A DNA stretch of 64,000 bases. Origin: Andrena cerasifolii. Lineage: Eukaryota; Arthropoda; Insecta; Hymenoptera; Andrenidae. Under the pieces are notes generated by a model. The model made no database searches. It saw only the letters and a list, made by a program, of their open reading frames with translations, and was not told where the DNA came from. The DNA is taken from assembly GCF_050908995.1 (NCBI RefSeq), contig NC_135121.1, forward strand, positions 18,414,001 through 18,478,000, given 5' to 3'. This document shows positions 24,401 through 36,400 of this stretch, one piece after another (position 1 is the first letter of the stretch; each line of letters starts with the position of its first letter). A program made the translations under genes and the position numbers.

Positions 24401-27400
24401 TTTTTATTAGCCGAATCACGTAATGTATACTTCTTTTGCCTTTCGATCGAGGGACACTTTTATTGAGGACTAAATCGCCTAGTCTCTTCCATGCTGACGC
24501 AAAGTTGCGCGTCATAGATGGTCAATAAAAAGAACGCTGGTGTATTATTTTCCAGCGAAATGGTGGAGGCCAAGTAGAAAATCGATTGGAATTCAAACGA
24601 TGTCGAATAAGAACTCACGATGATATAGCACAGCCCAAGCAAATCAAATGAAAGATGGGTGCGATGTACTGAATGTAAGGATTGATCACATGAACAATGC
24701 ACCAGCCAAAAGGTTTTCTATTTCTGCCACAATTGCAATACCGCACAATTGGTTATAAATTTTACTTTTCTTCGTTTATCATTACAATTAAAGTCAACAA
24801 GTATTTTAAGTTTGTAAAGTTAAATTTGTGCTCCTATCAACTCCATGCAGTGTTACAAACGACCTCAGAGACGCTTGTAACAATTTACACCGTAACGTTA
24901 GGGCTATAACACTCCGCTTCTCATTTTTTATTAATAACCTGGATATTACTTGACATACAGCGAAACTGTTGTGTCTCAATAATGTCGGATAAGTAAGTCA
25001 CATCTTCGTATAAGAACTTTTGTTCTAACTGTGATAGGCCTTGCGTAATCTTATTCCAATTGCAAAGTGTTCCTACCGCCCCCGGTCTACCCTACCAAAC
25101 TTCACTTGGTCGCCGTAAGGAATTACAACTTAAACACTCCACCTACTTTCTATTATAATATTTCATGGCAGGTAATTACAGATACTTCAATCGAACCAGA
25201 TTAATTATTTCCCCTGGAGCGTGTGCAGGGGAAAGTAACGCGCTTGTCAGACTAGTTTTTTGCTAAAAAATGACAGACAAACTTTGTCAGTTAACGCGGC
25301 ATAGAATCCAACTATACATCCCCGATAATCATCCATAACTACTGCGCCAGTATCATTAACAAAAACAAGCAGCGGGTGATCGAAATTCTGGTAATATAAA
25401 TCGTACAATAAACCGAGGACACATTCTGGTTCGTCCTGCCGTCTAGCAAATTACGGGGACGACACCAAATGGTAGATTCCTGTTTAAAATGGCGTCGTCA
25501 GCGATTACTGGCTGGAGAGAACGGAACAAGGAGAGAACAGACTACCCTGGCTGGTAATTTTATTTCACGGCGAGTGCGTGAAAAATGGTTAAAAACGGTA
25601 ATTCAGGGGATCCTGAAATGTCCCGGGAATCAGCGGAAAACAATTTCGAGGAGCATCGCCTGTTCCTCTTTCCGGCCCGCGCCCGTCCCTCCGTCGACAT
25701 CCGCTGCCGGAACGTCACGATAATTATACGTCTCCTTTTCCCGAGGAGGCGCATGCTAGAATGTGTCAGGCGACTCCTCCGGAGGACATCCGACGCTACC
25801 AATATTATTAGAGGCCAGGGGAAAAGCATCTGCCCTCCGTCCCTCCCAAAACCGTGTACGCACTATTAGCAGATTATTACTATTCCGGTTGCCCTTCCAC
25901 GTGCCTGGAAACGGCCTGGCGAAAAGGCACACCTGCGCCTTTTTCGGCCAATACCTTCAATCTTTTCGTTACGTCCGGCTAATGATTTAATTTAGTTAAT
26001 GCCTGGTTGCGGGACGCGTGACCGCGCTTCCATTCCTCCGCCGATTGCTCTCCTTGTGCAGTATTATAACGACAATGGGTCTTTCTTGTCGCGGACAATA
26101 ATTTAATAACGGAATGATAGCGGTGCCATTTTTTTAACAGGGCACACGGCTGGTATGTAATATGCACGGTGGCTGACAGGTTGTTCTAATAAATTTCGAG
26201 GATTAATTGCTACACCCGTGAGGCGATGGATGTTTATAAAGATGTTTGAAATTGAAAGGTCGAATTATTCGTTGCAGGTCAAGCAGGAGTGAATCAACTG
26301 GGCGGTGTCTTTGTTAATGGAAGGCCTCTGCCCGACTGCGTTCGACAAAGGATTGTGCAACTCGCCCTGGTCGGCGTGAGACCTTGCGATATCTCGCGGC
26401 AGCTTCTCGTCTCCCATGGATGCGTCTCCAAGATCCTCACGAGATTCTACGAAACGGGAAGCATTCGGCCAGGAAGCATCGGGGGAAGCAAGACGAAAGT
26501 GAGTGCTGCCGTGTCACTGCGCGGATATATTTCGATTGAATTTCAACCACACCACCGCAGGTACCCGAGCAAAGTGATCAGCAAACGTTTATCCCACTAA
26601 GAATCTCCCGCGGTAAGCAAAGCTACGAAAGTTAAGTGTTCGCAGACTCGAGCAATCCAGAAGGGGCTGTAAGAGGGCATAAAACGGTGATGGCACCGGC
26701 GAGAGGAAGCGATTCCAAGAAAGCGGAGCCGCCGATGGCGGAAATTCGAGTGAATCGTTTCACCTCCTATCGCAATTACGGGACGTGGCACTACGAGATC
26801 GGCAAAAAGCGTAATAAAGGGAGGAAGCGCGCGCGTGCATTATGGGACGGTGACACTGATGAGGGAGAATCGCGGGAGAGAGAGAGAGAGAGGGAGAGAG
26901 AGGGAAAGAACGAGAGCAAAAGACGCGAGGCAGTCGGGGCCAGTAGTGGCGCTGATGTGATTTTAAGTAAGGGCTGCTCGGCCCGACAGCGCACGCAATT
27001 ATCCAAACACCTTGCAGCGGTGTTGCATTTGCATAATTTCATGGGTTTGCACGGTTCTCGTAGTCTCGCGGCTCCGCTTGTCGCGCGGAATTATCGGGCG
27101 CGGCGCGGCCAATCCGCCGCGGAGGAATCGCCGGGCGATCGGGATCGTAAAAGTCGATCGTCGGCCACGAAACGAGTCGAATTAGACGCACTTAGCGGCC
27201 TTTAAGCGCGCGGCCTCGCGAGAAAAGTGAATTCCGCCGGGGCGCGTGACACCCCCCGACGCGCATTAACGCGTGGCAGATTTGAATTTCAAATTCTTTG
27301 TTTACGACCGGGCCCGACCACCCCGGCCGTGATTTCCCTCGATTTACGATATTAATAACTTTCGATGAACCTCTCTCCACCCCACTTAACGAGCCACCCA

Positions 27401-30400
27401 GGGATATTGAATTGATCGTTCAATTACGATCGAATGCATCAGCGTTGATGACACGTAGATGGGTAGGTCTCGATGCATTGGAACATTCTGCCGATGCACT
27501 TCGATAGCTTGACGCCTGAAATTATTCATTGTGGTTCATTGCAGAGATGGGCAAAGATTTGTTTAAATAAAATCTTTCAGTTGCGACAGAAGATTCAAAA
27601 TTTTATTCGTTACTCGTGCCCGAGTTATCTTTATTCGACTACGGATAAAGATAAAGTATCTTTTATTCGACACGTTGTTTAAATAATTTTTTATTCACAT
27701 AATTCCCAACCCTGGTTCGTCGCACCCGTGCAACTAATAGATTTTCCTTCCGGCATTGCCAAATTCGGAGCATTTTCCTGATGCCCCATTTTTATGTGGC
27801 GACTGGGTAGCTTCATCTCTCGCTCGTTGAAGCGCAAATGATTACGGCTACTCGGTATTCAACGATTAACGACAGTTAGTTGAAACGTAATACTTCCTCG
27901 GGCGGGTTCTTACCCCAGAAGCGCGCCTCGCAGAGTTATCCTTCTGCGGTCTCGTTTTTCCCCGGAGATTGCGAGACAGCGTTGAAGAAGATTGCCGGCT
28001 AACGAGTTGCCTCGTACAATGTAGGAACGATACCGCGTATCCAGCGCGTTACACGCGTTCGATAATCAACGGCCACGGGGCGGCGGGGCGGGCGATCTGC
28101 ATCCAGATGGATCCTCGCGAAACAGCATCGCCGTCGCGGCCGACAAAGAGAGCGGGCCCTGGCGTGCTGTGTTACGCGTGCGTGACGTCACTAATGACAA
28201 TATAATTGCATAGGCCGCGTACGCGGCGGATTTCTTGCGACGCGACCGCACGATCCCGGCGTTTCGGCTTAATGAATTTATTTTAATAACGCCGCGCCGG
28301 CCGTGCATCGACCTCCGCAGGAGTCTTGACGATGCTCGGCCGGTGTTCCTGCCGCGGAAACCTGAGGAGCATATTTAAATTCTGACTCTGTGCGGGGACG
28401 ATCGCGAGCGCATGTAAACGATCGCCATCAGCGGCCGTTATTGCGGAGTGTTCGTTTTGCAACGGCGATACGCCAAAACAGTCAATATGTACGACGCGAT
28501 TCCGGCAGTTTAGAGTACGCACTCTGGTTTAATCGCCCGTTGACATGATGGGGAGGAACGAATTAGTGGCTCAGGAAGCTGGTTGGAAGTATCGCAGGTG
28601 AGCGTTTGGGTCCGTGGGAAGAACAGTGCCGGTGATTTCAACGCCTGCGTAGGACACTAGGACAGCCCCCGTGGACCGCTCAAAGATGATACGAGGCATT
28701 TAGAGCAAAAGCGGACTAACCCACATTGAAAAAAAAATCATTTTTCCTATTTTATGCGATTGGTACAGCCTATTGGAATAAATTATTGCTACTACCTTAA
28801 TTTCGCAAAAAAAAAAATGTGAGTTAGTCGTAATATAAGTATTGGATTCTTCGGGGGTGTTTCGTTTGAAACGTTCTTCTATCTCTGCTCTCTGCTCTTC
28901 AGAATGATACGAAGGGTAAGTGGGAAAGCAAGGAATGTCGCGAAACAGCTTTATTAAGAAAATCAAATTTTAATACTTTAGTCTGCCATAAAGAAATTAA
29001 CTGTATTGGTCGTAACATGAAGTTTATACTCTAATTAGGCATCAGAAGAAAAACTGACAGGGGAACATCACGAACCCAGAAATTAAAAAAATTCTTAAAG
29101 TTTGTGAATATGTATTACTTAGGGTAGAGGTGCACAGGGAGCCATTTTTAGCACCTAGTTGCGAGCAACCCGCCTGTCCCGTTGCTAAAGTTAGAATCGA
29201 TGAGGAGAATTGCAGTAGTGTATACATATAGCTGGGTTCAAGTCATATCAAATGCACGTACACTACTGCAGTTCGCCTCACCGATTCTAACCTTAGCAAC
29301 GAGACAGGTGGGTTGCTCGCAGCTAGGCGCTAAAAACGGCTCCCTGTGCACCCCTGTCTTAGGGGATTTTCTCCTGATTACAATGCAACTTTTGTTTGCT
29401 GTCCAAATTCATTCTAAGGGTGTGTAATTGACCCCTGAAAATCCGGTTATTTTCCAATTTTGTGTTATAACTCGTGAACTGTAAAATAATTTGTTTACCA
29501 AATGATAGATCTAATTAAAAGTAGTAACTTTGGTCTTGAAACTTTTTTTCTATCTCTTACATTTCGCGAGTTATAACACAAAAACGGAAAATAGCCGAAT
29601 TTTCGGGGGTTAATTTCACTCCCTTCGAGTGAATTTGAGCAGCGAACAAAATTGCATTGTAATCAGGAGAAAAATACTGAAAAATTTACAGGTCCTCAAA
29701 ATGCAGAATTGTCATTAAGAAAACAATTAGAGATAGCAATCGCAGAGAGCCTGCAAGAAATTAGTATCAACCAAGAACACGATAAATTCCGGACTTTAAG
29801 GAATTTCATATTTTTGAGTCCACTGGAAGGACACCCAATTTGCCATAACTTTTGAATGCGCTACATAGGATCAAGTCAACATCCACTCAAAACGAAAGAA
29901 AGTTTTCTACAGCTACAGATTTTATCACAAAGAAAAACAAATAGATTAAAAAACTATTTTAAAATAAAAAAGTAATCTTTCGCTTTGCACAAATTTTGTA
30001 TTAAAGAAATAAATATATCAATTATATTTAATATCTGTTTTTTCCATTTATACAAAGTTTGTGCAAATTAGACAGGAATGAACAATTAGTTAAAGGTTTC
30101 TTCTGTTGTTGATAAATACTATCAACATTATTCCAAAAATATAAATTTTGTAATAACTTTTCCATTTTCTCGAGAATTCTCAAGTAGTATGATCTGATTT
30201 CTGATTTCCCGAGAAACAAAAAATATCGAGAAATCCGGAACACTGCATATAAGAGTATCGCTTAGAATTCTTAATTACACGGTAGTTATAAACCGATCGC
30301 AGTCCCTTAAAAGCAGCTTTTAGACTTCCCCGCTGGAAGTCGCCCAAATTTTAGCCAAGTAACGGAAACTAAGTGCGGACCGTCGGAAAACTGCAGACTG

Positions 30401-33400
30401 CCGTTTTAAGTGCGTCGTGCATTAAGTAAAGCCATTCCGTAGATTTAATCTCACCGTTCGAAGGAGTCAGAGTCACTGGTATGTCAGACATGGAGGAGCT
30501 ACGCGAAACGTGAGGAACGATTATTCGCCGAAGACAATTTTTATTTCCCTCGTCTCACAATAAACATCCACGTAACGAAGTATTATGAAAAAAATATACG
30601 TGCCTATTTACGTAAAGCAGTAACAATGAATTCTACAGACACACGAGTTTAATAAATCAAGTAAATCCGAATGAATCGTGAAACGTGAATCCAGAAAAAT
30701 TCACAGGCTAAAAGTATTTCTAATCGGCATATTACAAAAGCAAACGACGTTCAAGTCCACCGATGAAATTCTCCAGCGGTAATCGTCCCGCGTCGATCGA
30801 AGCGTCACGCCCGTTAAGGTCGCCTCATTATTTTCCGATCGACCGGTTAATTTGCGAATTAATTGTCGAACTATCGCCGATCTACACGTGTTCGCGGTAC
30901 GGTATGCAACGTTTCCGAAGCATGTCCCGGTACTTTCGTCGTTATCTCCGGGCCCCCGTGTACGTGCTCGCACCAGGCGCGATACGCGTCAGATAATGGA
31001 CTCGCATCACAGCAGAGGAAATTGTCTCATGAAAAATGTACGCCCCGTCGAAGCCCCCTCCGCGGCCGATAATAAAGTGGAACGTCGGAGCTCGGCGAGA
31101 AAATCGCGCAATCTTCGCCGCCGCTCCTCTTTTTCTGTGTTTGCTTAACCCCCAGCCATTTCACAGGTGCCCCGATCCGCTGCCCCTGCGCGGCGCAACC
31201 CGCGACTCCCGTTCGTTTACGAAAAACCCCGCGCCACCGTTCCTGGAACCGCGCCCTTCGCCGGCGAGGATGCGTATTACGAGGAATTAATCCGGCGACG
31301 GGCCGCGCAGCCGCTCGACCACGATATCCTGCTATTACGCGTTGTAATGGGAATTACGGATGCAGTATTTGCAAAAATATTGAATTTAGGGTGGAGGCAT
31401 TGATATCTCTGAGACGGTGGAAATTATACGTCTCGGGGAGACAGTGTGCGTACCAAAAATTATACTCTTTACAGCGAGAGTATACCGAAGTATAAACGTT
31501 CCACTTAAACGCTCCGAATGGTCCTTTTGCTTCGCTCTGCAGTTGCCTGTGTTTTCCCGTCATGCCCGCGTGCACTTAACTGATATCAGTTCGTAGCAGC
31601 GTTTTACAGTAGGATTTCCATAACAGCATTGACTAAAGTTCGCCGAAAATAATTATTTAGATTACTTCTATTGCTGGTCGTGTACATTTGCGATAAATTT
31701 AACCATCGGTAAATATTACAGCAATCTTCAGCGTACACCTACCTAATTCTACGCGTAGAGATCGTAGCGCGCATTTAACAGGCCGCTCTCCAAGAAAACG
31801 CCATAAATATTCTCGCATGCGGCCATTCGTTTCCTCGGCGATTCCAGCTCGTCGATCGGCAAGCTTTCCCATTTATCTCGTAATTAAGATCTCACCGCGC
31901 GCGCGCGATGGCATATCGAGCCACCCGCCGGATGGGTATTTATTTCCCGTTGAATGATTTAGTAATAGCCGATAAAACGTCACGGAGCGACGAAAACAAG
32001 CGGCGCGCGAATCGTAGACGGTCGCTCCCCCGTATTTGCGCGGCGGAGTAATAATTAATGTAACTCCGCGATTAGCAATTTGCCAGCGATTACGGTTGCG
32101 GATAAAAATCAACTGCATAATAGAGGAGAGTCAACGTTGTGTTCTACACGGGAGTAATGCAGTTTCAGCTGCGGAGGTAGAGCCACAAGAACTGACTTGA
32201 CTGATAAAGTATATCCCCTCCGGGAAGAATGGGAGAAGTACAGGGGACGAAAGGGTGACGGCCAAAAAGACGTTGGATCCCGGCGTACGTCTTGTCATCG
32301 GAAACGGCTCCAACACACTGCGGCCAGAGGCAGCAGACATTCGCCCGTAATTACCGAGTTGGTCAACCTGTTCGATAGCCTACGTTATCTAACGTTTAGC
32401 GCCAGATGTCCGACTGTCCGGGCCGGCCAATTTCCTTTGTGGCGTGGCAGCACGCACACGAAAGACACCGTCGATCGCCGACGTGTGTAGCGCGCGTCCA
32501 CCGCGTACCCCTCCAGCGTACAACGCCCAGAGAGGGTAGGCATCGGGACACGTACACCGGTGGGTCGGCTAAGGGTAATTGTGGAAATGACGACGGAAGT
32601 GTCAGATTAGAATCTGAGATGCTCCCGGGAGCACGCGATGCTTGTCCTAACCCCTGAAACTATTAGATCGACGGCTCGGCTAACCCCTTAAACGCCCTGC
32701 CTACCAGTGGTGCTCCCATATCGATGCTATTCAATGGACAACGCCGGTGTTGCTATCCGCCTCGCGTCACCGTGTTCGATGGGACAGCGGGGCTTCGATC
32801 GACCGAGGTGATTTAGTTCGGTTCATCTTAACTGATGGGGATTCGTTTTCGTGAAAGGAGTGTGACAATCTGGATGGATGTTAGCCCTTTAACGACAGAT
32901 TAAATTTTAGAAAAACGGCTAAAGCTTGCAGCCTTCTATTTTACTATATAAATGTTTATATAAACTGGGATGAAACACGGTTTATCGAAAAAAGCGTTTA
33001 TTTTTTATTCTATGGATGGTAATATTTTGGAGGTGGAATTTTGAGACGGTTCGTAAGAAATGTAGTATTATGGAAGTGGGTCTAAAGGGATTAGGGATGC
33101 TAGATTTAGTTCAAACGCGTGCTTAAAAATTAGTGGGTAGAGTATTGTGGGGCAAGAGTGCGCACTTAAAGTTTAGACTTCCCTAAAATCCTTGGTATTA
33201 CACTGATAGCACATATGATTGTGTAAGAAATAACTAATATTCCTTATTATTCGATAGGCAGTGACTTCGTGTAAATTTACCTGTCACAACTTACGTAAAA
33301 TAAATATTTCCAAAAAGTGTGACATGCGAACTTTTACCCGATGTGTGGGGCAAAAGTTCGCATGTTGTGGGGTAAAAGAACGCGACGAGAAATTTTCGCA

Positions 33401-36400
33401 AAAGTGTTTTATTTTCCTGCATAAAATAGTTGTGGTAATATAGCAATACGAGTAATAGTTTACAATTAATTTCTTTTTAATCGAAGCAACAGTAATGGCA
33501 CGTAACATTGCCTCCACCTTCGTAGTTTGCGCAGGCATCAGTCTTGTGAAGGATCAGTGTATTCTTCTTTACACGCAGGACAAATTATTTTTCCTGCAGA
33601 CGTTGCTGGGTGGGCTATTCTCTTTTTCGAACCCATTTGTTTTGTTCATTTAAAAAAAATTCAGAAGTAGATGTTATTTTTTAGATTTTTTTGCTTTTCT
33701 AATTATTTCTTTGCACGTTCGCATTCAGATTTTCTTTTCATTGCTTCATTTACTTCAAGCTGATTTTTAAATGGGGAGTTTGTATTCGAACTCTTGCCCC
33801 ACAGCTACTTTTCCATTGTCTAATCAATCCTGTTATCTGTGAGGAGAACTGAAAGCTTCTATTAGTACTTTTGAATAGAAGAATTTCAGCTCTTTCAGAC
33901 GAGATATTAATTAAAATATTTACTGATCAATTTATAGGAATAATATTGATTCCTAAAAATCAGAATATTACATCAAAACTTTTGAATAGAAGAATTTCAG
34001 CTCTTTCAGACGAGATATTAATTAAAATATTTACTGATCAATTTACAGGAATAATATTGATTCCTAAAAATCAGAATATTACATCAAAACTTTTGAATAG
34101 AAGAATTTCAGCTCTTTCAGACGAGATATTAATTAAAATATTTACTGATCAATTTATAGGAATAATATTGATTCCTAAAAATCAGAATATTACATCAAAA
34201 CTAACGAATTCAGTACTTACGAAACACAGCTACACAATTCAACACTGGTGACTCTACTGTCAATCATCATTGACAGCTGCCATAACTGAAACAATGAAAT
34301 TCGCATGGTGCGAATTTTTACCCGCTGCGAACTTTTACCTACGTCTACACCCTCCGGTAAAATAGGTAGGATGCAGTTCCATGGAATCGTGGACGATCTA
34401 GGCGCCAGTCCACAAAGCTTCGCGGGGTTACTGTCACCACAGGTTAATTTTACATTTAATTAATATCCTTCGAAAGGGGAGCTGGAGACGAGTCGAAGCA
34501 TCGACCCCGCCCGAACAGCTGAAAGTGATCGGAGGCACGTTACGCGGAATTGCACGCAGAAAAATGCGCACCCCTCCCCGCTCGTGGCCCGTACCGTTCT
34601 CTCCGAGTGGTCGCGCCCCACCGAGACACCGGCGATCTCGAAAATCTGTACGCCGAATATCATTTCCATCGCGTTAGCATAAAATTATCGGGCCCCTGCC
34701 GTTCATTAGCAAGTCAAATGACGGCCGGCCAGATTTGAGCACCACTGGTGGGGGCCCCGGGACCGCGAGCGTCGAGGAAGAACGGAACATCGTCCCCGAC
34801 GACACAGCGGGCGAGGCTGGGCCCCGGCACCTCGGCAAACCGGGGGCTAAACTGTAATAAAGTGCGGTGGTACGCGTTACCCACCTACCTCTGGGACCTT
34901 CTCCCGTTATCTGATTCACGGCTGGACGTGTTTCACCTGTGAACGACATGTGGGCCATGCGCCCCTGCCCCTCTCGACGACAGTGTGACCACTTTCGCGT
35001 TAATTTGTCGATAAGATAGCCGGGATCCCCTCCCTGCGTGCGACGAGAAATGACCGGGTTAACGATCGACAACGGTCGCGACCGGTGGGACCGTTGCGTT
35101 TCCGACCGGTAACCGTGAGCCTGGAACGACCTGTAGGGGGCGAAGGACAGTTGAAGGGGTGGTGAATGTCAACGTGGATTTGCATCCACGTCTACAGTAG
35201 ACTTTTGGGTTTTATTCGTAGACAGTTTGAAGGATCGCTGGTCGCGCTTGAATCTACAGTAGCGGATTAAAAGTTACCACTTTTTCGAACCACCCTACTT
35301 CTATTGCTTTTCAATATCTACTCAAAACTGCAGTACGTGCCTAATATATATATATGTCGAATGAGAATTAAAAGCTGTATAAAACCCAGTTACAGTTGGA
35401 TTTATTCAACTAACAAACAAGAACCCTACATAACATTAAACAACACAACGCACTTTTAAAGCCAGCAAATAATTACCACTTTTGAACATTAATAAAAAAA
35501 ATCTAATATTTCGTGGGGGCACCTTTTGCTTTTAGGACAACCTAAGAAGTTACTAAACGTGGTAACTCCTTTGTTGGACCAAAGAATGCGTTACCCCGTT
35601 CGATGTCATATCCCACTTTTGTTTGTCAGTTAAATAAATTCAACTTTAACTGGGTTTTATGCAGCCTTTAATTCTCCAGCAGAATATGCATATTAAACGT
35701 ACCACAGTCCCAAACGTATGCTAAAAAATAACAAAAATTGAACAAATCGAAAATAACAAAATAATTAATATTATTTATAGTAATTAACAAATTTTATGTG
35801 AGGTTTTACGACAACTAGATTTTTATATTTTTACTATTTAAAGTGTCTCTTTGTCATGCGTATTGCGTACTAGTATCTCCGACAATCTTATCCGCCGTCT
35901 GATCGGCAATGAAGAAAGTATCATTCGGATCAAAGAAGATCAGATGTAAAAATCGTGTAGGCAGAATCGATGGTACTCAAGGTATGATATTGAATCGATA
36001 AGATCGGGCTGTATCTCGACAAGGATCGCACGCATCAACCGTTTAAGTTTCGAAAATGACCGCGATACGGATCGCCCCTTTCGAGCACATCAGGTGGCAG
36101 GTCGTAACACTGTTTCAATCCCTTCCACTTCCACGTACGCACTCCTTCAGTTTGAAAGTGTTCGCGTTTCTTAAATACAGCCTGCTTAATCGGCAATTAG
36201 ATTTTGAGCGCAGTGGTCCGTCGAGTTGATTGATTCAACGAGAACATTGATTAAAGTGGAACAGAGGGCGATGGTCTCTTCTGCAGGGAGCAGAAGCTTT
36301 GTGTCCATTAATCGTAACTCGCAAACGATCTTTGCTGTTGCAGCAAGTGGCTACACCCACGGTTGTGAAAAAAATTCTACGAATGAAGCAAGAACAACCG

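Larger units (their letters stand above)
18438..26277 (+). other. Poxn: Poxn intron 1 (7,840 bp)
   Basis: It holds a TTAA-flanked foldback element at 18556-19081, a CT-rich tract at 20485-20512, an AG microsatellite at 21433-21482 and a probable decayed element at 22148-22540. No other exon was recognised. GC-rich and AT-rich stretches alternate. As the first intron of a developmental regulator it is a plausible enhancer location, but no specific site is proven by the sequence. Confidence 0.75.
26499..36343 (+). other. Poxn: Poxn intron 2 (9,845 bp)
   Basis: It contains a purine repeat (26874-26906), a hAT-like MITE (27542), an inverted repeat (28712), a foldback-family C copy split by a second foldback (29056-29672), a 1.2-kb iteron-bearing element (33146-34339) and a Tc1-like MITE (35257). 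Between them are GC-rich stretches, including an ATTTGCATAATTTCAT sequence near 27,027 that contains a POU-octamer core. No additional exon was recognised. Confidence 0.75.

Noticed and set aside
26636..27205. 189-codon frame just after Poxn exon 2
   Set aside because: It includes an AG microsatellite and lies wholly in the intron, and the confirmed exon 2 donor at 26499 and exon 3 acceptor keep the paired domain intact without it.
29042..29427. Two similar peptides on opposite strands (CSQLGAKNGSLCT)
   Set aside because: They are translations of the two arms of one palindromic element, not a duplicated gene.
33868..34200. CRISPR-like direct repeat array
   Set aside because: The repeats are contiguous 111-bp units without spacers, in a eukaryotic genome.
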